39,905 bases of DNA. Origin: Rhodocollybia butyracea. Taxonomy: Eukaryota; Basidiomycota; Agaricomycetes; Agaricales; Omphalotaceae. Location: NCBI GenBank assembly GCA_015501585.1, contig JADNRY010000538.1, forward strand, positions 1 through 39,905, written 5' to 3'. Under the pieces are notes generated by a model. That model was not told the origin of the DNA. It was given only the letters and a program-made list of their open reading frames with translations, and made no database searches. This document shows, one piece after another, positions 18,728 through 28,331 of this stretch; the first letter of the stretch is position 1; every line of letters starts with the position of its first letter. Made by a program: the position numbers and the translations under genes.

Positions 18728-19100
18728 AATACCCCTTTCCAATCATGCACCACTGTACAGTGGTTTCTCATATCTCTATGCGTATGCACCCCCTACATGA
18801 TGATAACACCTGTGGCCATACCAGGAATCATGATACCCAAAGACAGTGATGATGTGGAAGTTGTAGTCACCATCGATGGATGAATTACCCCTTTTTCAAT
18901 CATGCACCACTGTATGGTGGCCTGCTTTTCTCTTATACATATGCACGATCCTTCCTACATGATGGTAACACCTGTAACCCACCAGGAATCATGATACTCA
19001 AAGACGGCGACGATGTGGAAGTGGTAGTGCGGCCTAGTCGCCGTCAACAGTCTGAAATGCCCTTTCCCAATCATATTACTCAGTGTCGGGGCTCATTACT
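18728..19100. repeat. Degenerate tandem repeat, period about 157-171 bp
   Basis: Units start at ACCCCTTT..CAATCATGCACC (about 18732 and 18888), with a partial third at about 19058 (CCTTTCCCAATCAT). Units 1 and 2 share ATGCACC, CCTACATGATG(A/G)TAACACC, CAGGAATCATGATAC and GATGTGGAAGT blocks. The longest frames differ between units, so coding is doubtful. Confidence 0.7.
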
Positions 19101-19104
19101 GTAA

Positions 19105-20175
19105 GATTCGCCTTTAAGGCCGAGCCTTATCAATGAATATGGTGGATGCTGAGATGTGCATGGAAACCCCAAAATTGTGGTAAACTGCTCAGGCTTTAGA
19201 CTATCCCTTGTAAAGTAAACAGACTTGCTCAGTATACCATGGAACCCTCACAATTGGTGAGATACTCTGCACACACCGAGAGACAGGCCATTGCAGAAAC
19301 CGGCCCAAAATCTGATCTCCGATAAAACTCAGGGGTATCCCTGCTAAACAGAAAGAGGTATCAGAGCGTGACAGCCCCTCTCTCGCTTTCTTTCTTGCTC
19401 TCCTTCCACAACAATAATTATGACTCGCTGCAAACAACTTTACAAATGCTCAGGCTACCGAATGAGAAATCTATTACACAAGGAAGCCAAAATCTTTTCC
19501 TGGCACACACACTGGCGTTGAAAGAGCAAAAGTTGAACTAGATGCAGCTACCTGTCATCATGCCGGTGCGCTGTACGGAAAATGGTCACGGGGATCAAAT
19601 TTCTTTACAACTGCTTCCGTCCACTTTCGTCTCTACACTGCTGCACGAAACTTTGGCAGATTTTTAGAAGTATTGATGGTAAAATAAATCTAAAAGTGTG
19701 CTTTTAAAGATTCTGAATAATCTTTCAAAGATTTCAAACAATACTCATCTTTTCAAATCTTTCAAGAGCAATCTTAAATAAGCACGTCAACTCTTGAGGA
19801 ATTATAAAAATATTTTTGAGAAAGCATCGATGCAGTTTCAATGCTCACGGGACTTCTCTTAACGCGTATGCGGTGTATGGCCGCCGTGAGCTTTTTAAAT
19901 AAGAGCGCGTGTTTTTTTTTGACAACTCCCCCCTTCAACTTCAACCACCACTGCCACCTGAACTTGTTGCCCTTGTCACAACATCTCTCCCTCAAGCCCT
20001 GTCCTTTGCAACAGCTCAAACACTCAAGTCTCAAATTATTCTACTTAGTTCAAGACCATGTATGCAAACTCAAGCTCAATGTCTCTGCAGCTTGTCACTG
20101 GTGCCATTCCAAGGCTGCAACGTCAACATTCTCAACCCTCGTAAACTTAATCAAGCTCAAACTCAAGCTTCTTGA
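19105..20175. other. Intergenic up to the Harbinger element
   Basis: Mostly unassigned. A Leu/Gln-rich frame at about 19909-20175 (LPPELVALVTTSLPQAL, TAQTLKSQII) looks somewhat protein-like and ends near the transposon boundary, so a host exon interrupted by the insertion is conceivable. No partner exon was found on the far side. Confidence 0.3.
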
Positions 20176-20427
20176 GGCTTAGTCCAGTAACTTTTCCGCA
20201 CTGGATTTTTCACCCTGGATTTTCAAATAAGACCACATGACGTGATCCTGACTAGACCATAATGTAGTGATTGATGTGACTAATTGTGACAATCAAATCG
20301 ATCGCGTGCGCGCTTTTTGTCCCCTTATCTTTCTTTAACTTGAACACCATCGAAACTTGCCGTGGTCCTTCCAATATTCAATACACTACCTCGTACACAT
20401 ACTACACACTCGTTTACACCTTCTTTA

Positions 20428-21546
20428 ATGACCAATGCATCCTGGACTGAGGCTGATGAAGCCAAACTTGTCAATTATGTCTGGGATCATCGTGCAGAGC
20501 TGGGAGATGGGGGAAATCTGGTAAAATCTATCGCCAATGGTGCTGCCATAGAGTTAGCAAAGTCTCCGCCTACTAAGGGTGGTCCCAAGACTGCAGGCTC
20601 TTGCACAATGAAGTGGAAAAAGGTACGAAACAGGCATTCTTATCAATAGATTAATATAACTGATTGATCATTGATTAGCTGAAGAAGCTCTGTGAAGCCA
20701 TTGCAGCCGTCAAGAGCCATACATACGTCGGAGCTTCTGGCTGGAACTATGATGACAAACCTGGTTTTTCAGTCAATCCCAGCAATGCAGACACTTGGGT
20801 GACTTTTGTTGCTGCTCATCCAATCTTCGCTCCCTTTGCCAACAAGGGATGGCCACATTATGAAAAGATGTCAGAGATGGTACCAAAGATTGCAAGAGGA
20901 TTGCACGTTATCAATATAGCCAGCTCTCAGTTCACCACTGCAGCATCTCAGTCCTCCATTCAGCCATCTCAGTCCTTTGATTTTGAGGATGAAGACCTCC
21001 AGGTTCCACAGCGTATTGAGGGTCCAGCCTCCCCTCAAGGTGATTCTGATGTCATGGGAGACTCCCAGGTGTCTCAGCCCGAGATGTCCCAGGTTCCTTC
21101 TAATGATAAAGAACATGCTCAGCCGGTAACATCACCTTAGCTCTTGAGATTGAACTTCATCTTACAATTGTTTTTAGAGCACAGCAAAGACCCCAGCCAA
21201 ACGAGCCATTGGAAAATGAGCTTCCGATGATGACTTGGAGATGCCTAGTAATAAAAAGGCGCGTCGTACTGCTTCCGATGCGCTTTTTGATTTGTCGGCA
21301 TCCACTCGTCATGTTGGAGATGCGTTGAAGAATTTTCTGGGACCTCGTGTTGAACCATCACCAGAGTGTCGTAAATATGCATCATTGATGCTCAAGGATG
21401 ATGATAAGCTCACGCAACGTGAGAAAGTATCTCTTCATCTTCTCTTCTCAAGGAGTACTGTTGCAGCAGACTCGTATCGCAATGCGGAGGATTGGATTAG
21501 AGATGATATTGCTCAGAGCTTGCTGGAGGATGTTGTTCCCTTTTAA
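20428..21546 (+). pseudogene. Harbinger MYB/SANT-like accessory protein (one nonsense codon)
   Basis: Three exons in consistent phase: 20428-20622, 20679-21125 and 21178-21546, with introns of 56 nt (GTACGA...GATTAG) and 52 nt (GTAACA...TTTTAG). The N-terminus (SWTEADEAKLVNYVWDHRAE ... CTMKWKKLKKLCEA) is a trihelix/SANT-like fold with conserved Trp residues. A G-W-N-Y-D and GWPHYEKM segment follows, as in fungal Harbinger-associated proteins, then an acidic Ser/Gln-rich region and a helical C-terminus. In the superfamily this protein binds subterminal DNA and helps import the transposase. Exon 3 contains a TGA at 21217 (GK*ASDDD), a candidate CGA-to-TGA change. Start chosen: ATG 20428, just before the conserved Trp. 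Confidence 0.85.
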
Positions 21547-21589
21547 TGGTCATTTTTCATTATATAATATCCACTGTTTAATCATAACT

Positions 21590-22982
21590 TTAATCGAGTT
21601 CAGCCGTTGGCACCTGCTCATCAACTTCCATGTCTGAATCCTCTCCGCCTCTTTCTGCAAGTACACGCTGATAGTCCTCCCACATGCTCTGTGCAATCTG
21701 ATCTCAGAACGATTCCGCACGACGTTTCTCAGCATTTGTGATGCATTCTCTTGCCGCCAGCCGGCCAAAATCAATCTCCTCTGCTCTTCTAATTCCAGGT
21801 TGCTCATCATGGCAATCAATTTCCCCCTTCTTGTTATACAAATATTTCTTGAAGTCCGAAGCATCATGCTCCAAAATAAAGTTGTGGAGGGCAGCAAGTG
21901 CAGGAGGAATACGGGCTTGAATAGACATACTGAAGTGAGGAGGCCTAGTAAGAATTACCCAACATTTCTTCATAACTCCAAAGGTGCGCTTGACAATATT
22001 GCGTGCTGATGCATGACATAGATTGTACAGCTCTTTTGCATTGGCTGGGCTGTAATTAATGATCAGTTGAGATATAAAGTCTAGAATTGGTAGGCATACC
22101 GCTGATTGGACCGTCCCCACTCTGCCAAATGGTAGCGGACATTCCGGTATGGTACAAGAAGCGAGTCGCAGATACCAAACCCGGCATCAGCAAGATAGTG
22201 TCGGCCATCAGGAATTGGAAAGTCTTTCATCCTGGCTTTACTGTACATGTTGGAATCTGCAGCACAGCCATCCCACCCACTGACAAAGAACAGGAACTGC
22301 ATGTCCATTGAGACAACAACAAGACAATTTTGTCACCCCTCCTTTGCGGTTCCTTGCAAGTTGAAGATCTGCAACTGAAGGACAGCAATTTATGTGGGTT
22401 CCATCCATGGCACCAAGGACACTGTCAAAGAATGGAGTCCACTTAGGCTGCCTTTGAATCTCCTTGGGGACAGGAGATCCAACAACAGGAGGCTTAACCC
22501 AACGACTGTAGAACTGGGGACTGGCAAGAAATGAAAGGATTTTTTGGAAGTGGCTGGATCAAGAATGAGTCCCAATAATCTACACATGCCACAGATTACT
22601 TACCTTGATATTGTGGTACCTGTGTGTTGAAACCGCTCACCAACATGATGCACACTGAGGCCCGTTCTGCACATATACAAAAACATAGCAAGTGACTCTT
22701 CCAAAGTTATAAACTTGGAGTCTTCTGCCCCAAGCAGCCTAAGCTCAAGGCATAGCGCCCAAAAGACATGATTACGTGTGGCAAGTTCAGTGTGAATACG
22801 ATCTGGATGCCCATGCAATAGTTCAACCAACCATACCCTGTGAGGCTTGAATTATGATATTCAAGCTTCCCATAGTATGGAGAAATGGCTGAGCCCACTC
22901 CAAGGTTAATATAGCATAAAACCGTGGCTACTACAATGACCGTAAGCTTTTGTCGCTTCTCAAGCTCAGTATTGGGCCTCAT
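21590..22982 (-). pseudogene. Harbinger DDE transposase (DDE_Tnp_4 type), broken
   Basis: The N-terminal part is near 22982-22840 (start ATG 22982, MRPNTELEKRQKL). A frameshift at about 22840 leads to ELLHGHPDRIHTELATRN and LEESLAMFLYMCRTGLSVHH..ERFQHTGTTIS. After an intron starting GTAAGTAATC at about 22610 come FDSVLGAMDGTHINCCPS (first Asp), NRKGGVTK, a frameshift at about 22335, and FVSGWDGCAADSNMY (second Asp). YLADAGFGICDSLLVPYR follows, then a 50-nt intron (22099-22050, GTATGC...TTACAG) and ELYNLCHASARNIVKRTFGV. In the family the last motif reads NxxERxFG, so the catalytic Glu is Lys here (GAG to AAG). A TGA at 21706-21704 interrupts the acidic C-terminus, which ends at TAA 21590. Confidence 0.9.
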
Positions 22983-23259
22983 GAAGGTTATCAAGATAAT
23001 TAGGGTGACAAGGAGTGCCCGGAACCACCAAGGAGCGCCGAGCGTGACCAAATGATTAAATTTTGACAGCTACGTAATTAACCAATTTCAGTAATATAGA
23101 TTTTTCCAGGGTGAAAAATCCAGATTGAAAAAGTTACTGGACTAAGCCTAAAAGATTTTTAAAACATCAAAACATCAAAATTATTTTACATTTCCGTCCA
23201 GCAGTGTATATTCCCACTCTTTCGGTGTAAACTGTGCTTCAGCGCAATTTGACTGCACG

Positions 23260-23396
23260 AATCGGAACAGACGTGTTTGCGATGATCTGCTTGCCTTTCC
23301 ATACATGAAGAAGTTGATGGAACAAGCGGGAATTACGCCAACTAATGTCGGCCCAAGACCTTTGAAAAGAGCTTGTGGCGACTCTTTGCAGTATAT
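23260..23396 (-). pseudogene. Mitochondrial carrier fragment (RIM2-like)
   Basis: The minus strand encodes KESPQALFKGLGPTLVGVIP, then SINFFMYG and, after a 1-base frameshift, GKQIIANT. This matches the carrier-repeat end (GLFKGLGPTLVGVIPARxINF..YGNGK) of mitochondrial pyrimidine-nucleotide carriers (RIM2/SLC25A33-36). Only about 45 residues are visible, with no start and a frameshift, so this is a host-gene relic next to the Harbinger end. Confidence 0.6.
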
Positions 23397-23399
23397 ATC

Positions 23400-24589
23400 C
23401 TTGTTAAAAGTCAGATAATCGGAACCTTATATGAATCATATCATACTCGGCATCAAGTGGCATGTGGAAATCTTTTCGGGCAACAATTTTGTGTCAGATG
23501 TGCAGAGCGGATGAATGGCGTATCAAGTTGAGAGCAATGGGGAGGAGCTGTACCGGCGTAGGAAGATGTGTTGGTAGTTGATGAAGAAAGACTGGTGTGC
23601 AGGCGGATTGGCCTGTGGAATAGCTGTTTGATGTTTGACTCGACATTGGACTTGCTGAACGTTGAAATTTCGAAACATTGAACGTCTGAACCCGAAGCTC
23701 TCCACAAACACACTGTCCACGTATCCAGTATAGCTACCCTTCCTTGCTGTCCCATTCCGCATACCCAGCTGTATTTGCGCCTCCAAATCCACTAGCCATA
23801 GAGGTATGGTTGTTCTCTCTACCTACGCTCCTCGACACCACGATGACTTCCTCTGCTCACAGCACCAACAACACCACATCCTATTGCTCCTACTACTTCA
23901 AGCTTTAACTACAGCCACAGCTACAACTACAACTTCTGCCTCTGCCTCTTGGACCTCTGCGACTACGACTACAACTCCAACTCCCTCCGCTCATTCACCA
24001 AAGGCTCTTCCACACCCAAACAATCCCTGGGACCACATCCCCCCACTCCTTCCCTCGCTGCATTCATACAGGGAGGCAGAACATGTGCTTTCATCGTATT
24101 TGAGGTGGGATGGACAAGCAACGTTGGGATATGGATTGATAGAGGCTGGAGTTTGTGAGTGTTTTGGTGCGGAGGATGTCGATGAATGACAGTGCGAGTA
24201 CGGCTTCTGGATCGGTTCTGGAGTCGATGCTGGCGCTGAGCGCTGAACGTTGAACACGAGAAGAAAGAGTTTTTGTATGTTGATTGACAAAAGTCACGTA
24301 TCTAGTCAAATTCAGGAAAGCTGAACGCTTCTCATCTTCCCTCCCACTCGATCTTCATCTTAGGTCCCCCTCTTTCTTCCTCGAGCCCCATGTCTGCCGG
24401 TCCATCATTCATAAGCTCCTTTTTAACTTACGAATCTGTTCTAAACATCATATCTTCTACAGCTACCCCCACTGTCAGTTGTTTTGCTGCGTTGTTTGCT
24501 TTTGTACTACGAGATGGAGACTTTCGCAAGTTTGGACTGTGACATAATTGTCTGCCATCGTTCAGGAAAAGAACGTACAGTCCCAAACC
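23400..24589. other. Low-complexity intergenic region with ORFs of doubtful reality
   Basis: Contains a Thr/Ser/Ala-rich 127-codon frame (23806-24189, plus), driven by ACA/ACT/TCT-type repeats near 23900-23990, and minus-strand frames such as RKGSYTGYVDSVF near 23740. None has a recognisable domain. The motif TGAACGTT(G/C)A recurs (23655, 23683, 24247). Confidence 0.3.
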
Positions 24590-24712
24590 ACTCCCCAACA
24601 CCCTTCAGCTCCAACAGCCCTTCCAACGTATCAGGTACATCCCCACCGTGCTTATCCCAGCACTGCTGCGCAGCTGCTATATTCTGCCTTGTGACGCTGA
24701 TACGCCCCGAGA
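24590..24712 (-). pseudogene. Endonuclease III (HhH-GPD) fragment
   Basis: The minus strand encodes RQNIAAAQQCWDKHGGDVPD followed by TLEGLLELKGVG, closely resembling the helix and hairpin-loop region before the GVG of endonuclease III (Nth/NTH1) base-excision glycosylases. The catalytic Lys and the Fe-S cluster region are not seen; after GVG the frame loses similarity. A short, degraded host-gene scrap is likely. Confidence 0.45.
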
Positions 24713-25049
24713 CTTTTTGAGTCTAAAACTAGACTTGAAGCTCACTACTAGACAGTCTTTGCATGATACGTAGTGTTCACAACACTTGGAGACCTTCTCC
24801 CAGCGCTGTGTTCACTGAAACCCAAATTGGACACGCTCGTACAATGCCTGTATTGCCACCGCTTCACGCGCACGACGGCCTAACATTGATCTCAAACCAT
24901 CGGCCATTTCGGCCCATACTCTGAATTTGATATAATTGATTTACTTGAAACTACCTCACCAGGAGGCTGTTTTCTATGAAACCTTCGATGTTGCGGACCG
25001 TTTGGACGACTCTGACATCGTACTACTGATAAGCACTCGATTACAAGCT
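24713..25049. other. Intergenic, nothing recognised
   Basis: 337 bp before the Gag-only LTR element. No supported feature. Confidence 0.35.
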
Positions 25050-25054
25050 TTCCC

Positions 25055-25220
25055 TGTTGGTTAATAAAGACTCCTAGACTCTTAGATGGCTCTGAGATGG
25101 CTCTGAGATGGTGGTTCAAGACTACTATTAGATCGTTATCAAGGGTTGTAGTTACACATCATTTGTATATATGTGTTTGTCCACAGCCTCGATTGAGCAG
25201 CCCAGGATAAATATCCAACA
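25055..25220 (-). repeat. 3' LTR of the Gag-only element
   Basis: 166 bp, one mismatch to the other LTR. On the minus strand it starts TGTTGGATATTTATCC. The interior contains a twice-repeated GGCTCTGAGAT. Confidence 0.95.
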
Positions 25221-25268
25221 CTCCCCCTCTGCGAAACAAAGAGAGCTCCCCCTAAGCTATAAATATAA

Positions 25269-26366
25269 TCAAGCATGAAAATCAATATACTCCTCCTCTT
25301 CAAAGGGTGGACAAGTAGGATGAGCAGAAAAACCATAAGTATCAATAGGAGCAATGAAATGTGAAGAGATGTTATTGGGAGGATTGTGAGTGATGTGCGC
25401 AGTGTCATATGTGCGGTTAAGACACCAGTGCTTGACTTCCTCTGGCATGTCCTTGACACAGTTAGAAGCCTTGTGCGACATACCTCCACAACGGTGACAG
25501 CCATCCATAGACATATCGCACCAGCGATTTCCGTGACTGTCTATAAATCCTTGTCCATCTTCATGGCCGCTTCCATTGGAAGCTCCCCCTCTTCCTCCCC
25601 CTCTACCACTAAAACTTTCCCTAGTACCAGATCCATTCCGACTTCCTCCTTTACTTCCCTTTCGGAAAGCTGTAGCATAAGCATGAGCAGCCTCTACACG
25701 GGAGGATGGTTCAGATGGGTTATTAATCCCATCTAAAATTTCATCGGCTCTCTTCTCAGGGTCAAATGAAACCATAGCACTCTCAAGAACAGTGCGGCAG
25801 GTTTTAAGATTGGGCTCGCCAGTAGGTTGGGCGAGAAGAGATGTTTTCCAGGCCTCGAATGATGAATGAAGGTTCTGGAGCATGATATCCTTGTGATAAC
25901 TATCAGAGATTGTTTCACCGGAAGGGAGTAGTGCCTGAAGACGAGCACGCATATCATCCAAAGCATCAAGATAGACTTTGGTTGGTTTAAGCGGATCATG
26001 CGTAATGCGGTGATAGGCAGCACGTGTAGCTGAACGTGAGGAAAATGATGATTTTTCAAAATAGGAGACAAGTGCACTCCAGATTTCGGAAGCATTTGTC
26101 TTATCCTTGTAGATGTTTCGGCAGTCTCGATTAGTGAGGGATTTAATGATGGACGCAGCCTGTGAGTTGAGTCGATCCCATTCCTTGGCATCAGCAGCCT
26201 CTGATGGACGTGAAGTCAACCCTGTGGCAATCTTGGTGCTCTGACCATCTGCACTAAGCACCATTTGCAGAACATCCTCTTTCCAGTTGCTCCAGTCATC
26301 AGCATTTGTAGTGGAAAGTAGGGGAATGTTCCTTCCAAGATTAAGAAGAGCTGAAAGTGTGGCCAT
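25269..26366 (-). CDS. gag: Copia-type Gag, intact, 365 aa
   Basis: Structural Gag protein expected to form the virus-like particle and bind genomic RNA. ATG at 26366 (MATLSALLNLGRNIPLLST), stop at 25269. The N-terminal half has the UBN2/copia Gag pattern: DDWSNWKEDVLQMV, ASIIKSLTNRD, ASEIWSALVSYFEKSS, then HKDIMLQNLHSSFEAWKTSL. A Gly/Arg-rich RNA-binding linker (GRGGGRGGASNGSG) follows at about 250-270, then a canonical zinc knuckle CHRCGGMSHKASNC (CX2CX4HX4C) at about 290. The C-terminus is a short acidic tail (PPFEEEEYIDFHA). No internal stop or frameshift, unlike every other transposon frame in the window. It differs clearly from the Gag of copia-B, so copia-B is not its direct parent. 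Confidence 0.9.
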   Translation of the reverse strand: MATLSALLNLGRNIPLLSTTNADDWSNWKEDVLQMVLSADGQSTKIATGLTSRPSEAADAKEWDRLNSQAASIIKSLTNRDCRNIYKDKTNASEIWSALVSYFEKSSFSSRSATRAAYHRITHDPLKPTKVYLDALDDMRARLQALLPSGETISDSYHKDIMLQNLHSSFEAWKTSLLAQPTGEPNLKTCRTVLESAMVSFDPEKRADEILDGINNPSEPSSRVEAAHAYATAFRKGSKGGSRNGSGTRESFSGRGGGRGGASNGSGHEDGQGFIDSHGNRWCDMSMDGCHRCGGMSHKASNCVKDMPEEVKHWCLNRTYDTAHITHNPPNNISSHFIAPIDTYGFSAHPTCPPFEEEEYIDFHA

Positions 26367-26493
26367 AGTGAATGAATATGAGTCGTTGAAAAGGGATTGG
26401 GGATGGGATGATGAAATGAGTGAGATTGAGTGATTGGGTGAAAAGTAAAGCTCCTAGATGATGAATAAAACTCCTAGATGTATAGTGTGGACA

Positions 26494-26507
26494 CGGGGCC
26501 CATAACC
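26494..26507 (-). other. Primer-binding site of the Gag-only element
   Basis: Minus-strand GGTTATGGGCCCCG lies directly after the 5' LTR. It is complementary to the anticodon stem-loop region of eukaryotic initiator tRNA-Met (GGGCCCATAACC), as in Drosophila copia, which is primed by an initiator tRNA-Met half. The same sequence occurs in copia-B at 32703-32716. Confidence 0.8.
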
Positions 26508-26673
26508 TGTTGGTTAATAAAGACTCCTAGACTCTTAGATGGCTCTGAGATGACTCTGAGATGGTGGTTCAAGACTACTATTAGATCGTTATCAAGGGTT
26601 GTAGTTACACATCATTTGTATATATGTGTTTGTCCACAGCCTCGATTGAGCAGCCCAGGATAAATATCCAACA
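26508..26673 (-). repeat. 5' LTR of the Gag-only element
   Basis: 166 bp, TGTTGG...CCAACA ends, one difference from the LTR at 25055-25220. Confidence 0.95.
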
Positions 26674-26678
26674 TTCCC

Positions 26679-27857
26679 TTCCATAGGAAATGCTTACTCA
26701 GAATGATAATACCTTACTAAGGGTATAAAACTTAGAACATGCAAAAGGGCAATCTGGGGCAAGAAATAAAATGTACCAGAGACCCTGAAGCACTAGAACA
26801 AACGAAAAGCAGTGCATAGGCATCCGACGGCATCGAAATACCGGTATCCAGGGTACTTCTCCGGTCCCAGAACATGGTTACATCAGTTGTTGGAATAAAT
26901 GCCTCATTTTCAAATAATTGCATAGCATGATGATACAGGACAGGAGTGGGGGTCAAACCGAGTCCGAACAGGTCCCGTCGACGTCCCCTGCCCTCCCGCC
27001 TATACTCCATGTGTCCCCGACCATAGAGACGAGATTTGAGTAGGTACTAGGAGGAGACATACCTATATTTCTATAGATATGCTCATACTTCAATACCCAT
27101 CAGTCAGAGACCTTAGAAATTTTATGAACCCTTGAAACGAGTTTATACGAGTTGGAAATACGGTAAGACGTCCGATACAGGGTGGTTTTCCGATGCTCCA
27201 GCATAGAACTGAGATCTGTCCCCTTGGAGCAGTATTTCAAAGATTAGAATGAAACTTGATGTTGCAGGGCTTAGATGACGATTATCGAAGCGCGAATAGC
27301 TGAGATATATCCTTCTTTAAGTCCTCCCTCACTTATAGAACCTGTGGACTACTGGTTCACACTTACTTACAGTCATAAGTCACTGTAAGTACTGACAATC
27401 AAGAATGAATGAAAAAGAACATACCAAGAACTCGAGATTGAACATCTATGATCCGAAATGGAACTGAATAGAGTGAAACAACCTCATGGGCGGTCTCTGT
27501 TCACCGTTTCCGGGTCTGATGTAAAATTTCACAATAGAATTGACCATATGATGCCATACAGCCTCGTATGCAGAGCACATGCTCCCCTTACCAATACTCT
27601 TGGCTTCCTTGGGTATATAATCAAGGGGAGACCTCCAGAAAGAGCAGGCATCCCTCCCCCCCCAGGTTACCTGGCTTGCTGTCAAGCTTGTAGTAATAGG
27701 GTGCTTCTGGCAGAAGAAAGAACAGAATTATTCAGAGTGCTTCAATTGCTTCTGACAGAACTTGAATGAACTTGGATTGCATTTGAACAGACAAAGAAAG
27801 AGACCTTGCACTTGTTGTTGTTGTTGTTGATTGATTGAAAGTTAAAGTCCCAGTTCT
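26679..27857. other. Intergenic with uncertain minus-strand ORFs
   Basis: The minus-strand frames 27010-26732 (NEAFIPTTDVTMFWDRR) and 27685-27446 (FWRSPLDYIPKEAKSIGKG) look mildly protein-like but match no family I know. A short (GTT)n microsatellite is near 27815-27830 and a C-run at 27656-27664. Confidence 0.3.
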
Positions 27858-27999
27858 CATCAGGAAAAGCCGTTTTTGCCTAGGTGACCCCAGAGTGGCC
27901 TAAAGCAAACTAGGTGACCTATGAATCCTATGGCATCCTAGGAATTTGGGCTCGTCCCTTGCCTGCCAAGGCTCTTGAGGATTCCCTAGGGTATCCTAT
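27858..27999. mobile_element. CATCAGG fold-back MITE, copy 1, left part
   Basis: Left 142 bp of a long-TIR MITE interrupted by copia-B; the right part is 33036-33272. Begins CATCAGGAAAAGC and shares TTTTTGCCTAGGTGACCCCA and CCTATGGCATCCTAGGAATT with copy 2 (34979-35353). The outer 2-bp flanks are CT on both sides (27856-27857 and 33273-33274). Confidence 0.9.
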
Positions 28000-28304
28000 G
28001 TTGAGCAGTGGACCGGATGGAGGGAGAAGCACTAGAAGACAAAGATAAATATATAATCTTAGTGGTGGTAGGACACTATAAACTATACCTAGAAGACAAA
28101 GATAAATATATACTATATCAGCATGAAGTAAGGTAAAGTCTAAATAAAAGAATACTCACATCTTAGTGGTGGTAGGACACTAAGATGTGACGAAGGCAAT
28201 GAAACGAAGTAAAACTTCAGCTTAGTAACATAATTTGGAATAATAAATAAAGAAAGGACAAAGCGACGCATAGGCCGCCGTGTATGGAACGTGATAAATC
28301 AACA
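28000..28304 (-). repeat. copia-B 3' LTR
   Basis: 305 bp. Contains an internal repeated block CTAGAAGACAAAGATAAATA (twice) and two TCTTAGTGGTGGTAGGACAC blocks. It lacks two short segments (about 5 and 9 bp) present in the 5' LTR. Confidence 0.92.
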
Positions 28305-28331
28305 CCCCCCCTCGAGCCAAAGACGGCGTAA

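Larger units (their letters stand above)
20176..23148. mobile_element. PIF/Harbinger DNA transposon, 2973 bp (inactivated)
   Basis: Terminal inverted repeats of about 45 bp start GGCTTAGTCCAGTAACTTTT, with an inner shared block CTGGATTTTTCACCCTGGA. The 3-bp flanks TGA (20173-20175) and TAA (23149-23151) differ by one transition; Harbinger duplications are normally TWA. Inside are the two genes typical of the superfamily, convergently arranged: a MYB/SANT-like DNA-binding protein (plus) and a DDE transposase (minus). Both carry lesions. Confidence 0.9.
25055..26673 (-). mobile_element. Gag-only copia-type LTR element (TR-GAG-like), 1619 bp
   Basis: Complete: two 166-bp LTRs (25055-25220 and 26508-26673) with TGTTGG...CCAACA ends, a perfect 5-bp target duplication TTCCC (25050-25054 and 26674-26678), a primer-binding site at 26494-26507, a polypurine tract (AGAGGGGGAG, 25221-25230 on the minus strand) and one intact Gag ORF filling most of the interior. 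No protease, integrase or RT is present. The LTRs differ at only one position (GATGGCTC against GATGACTC), so insertion was recent. The organisation matches the TR-GAG class of non-autonomous elements known from plants. It must rely on another copia element for reverse transcription and integration. Confidence 0.9.

Noticed and set aside
18728..19100. CRISPR-like array
   Set aside because: Only two to three long degenerate units with no short identical repeats or unique spacers, in a eukaryotic transposon context.
23806..24189. 127-codon Thr/Ser-rich ORF as a secreted or cell-wall protein
   Set aside because: Composition is driven by simple repeats, there is no convincing signal peptide or domain, and no introns support it.
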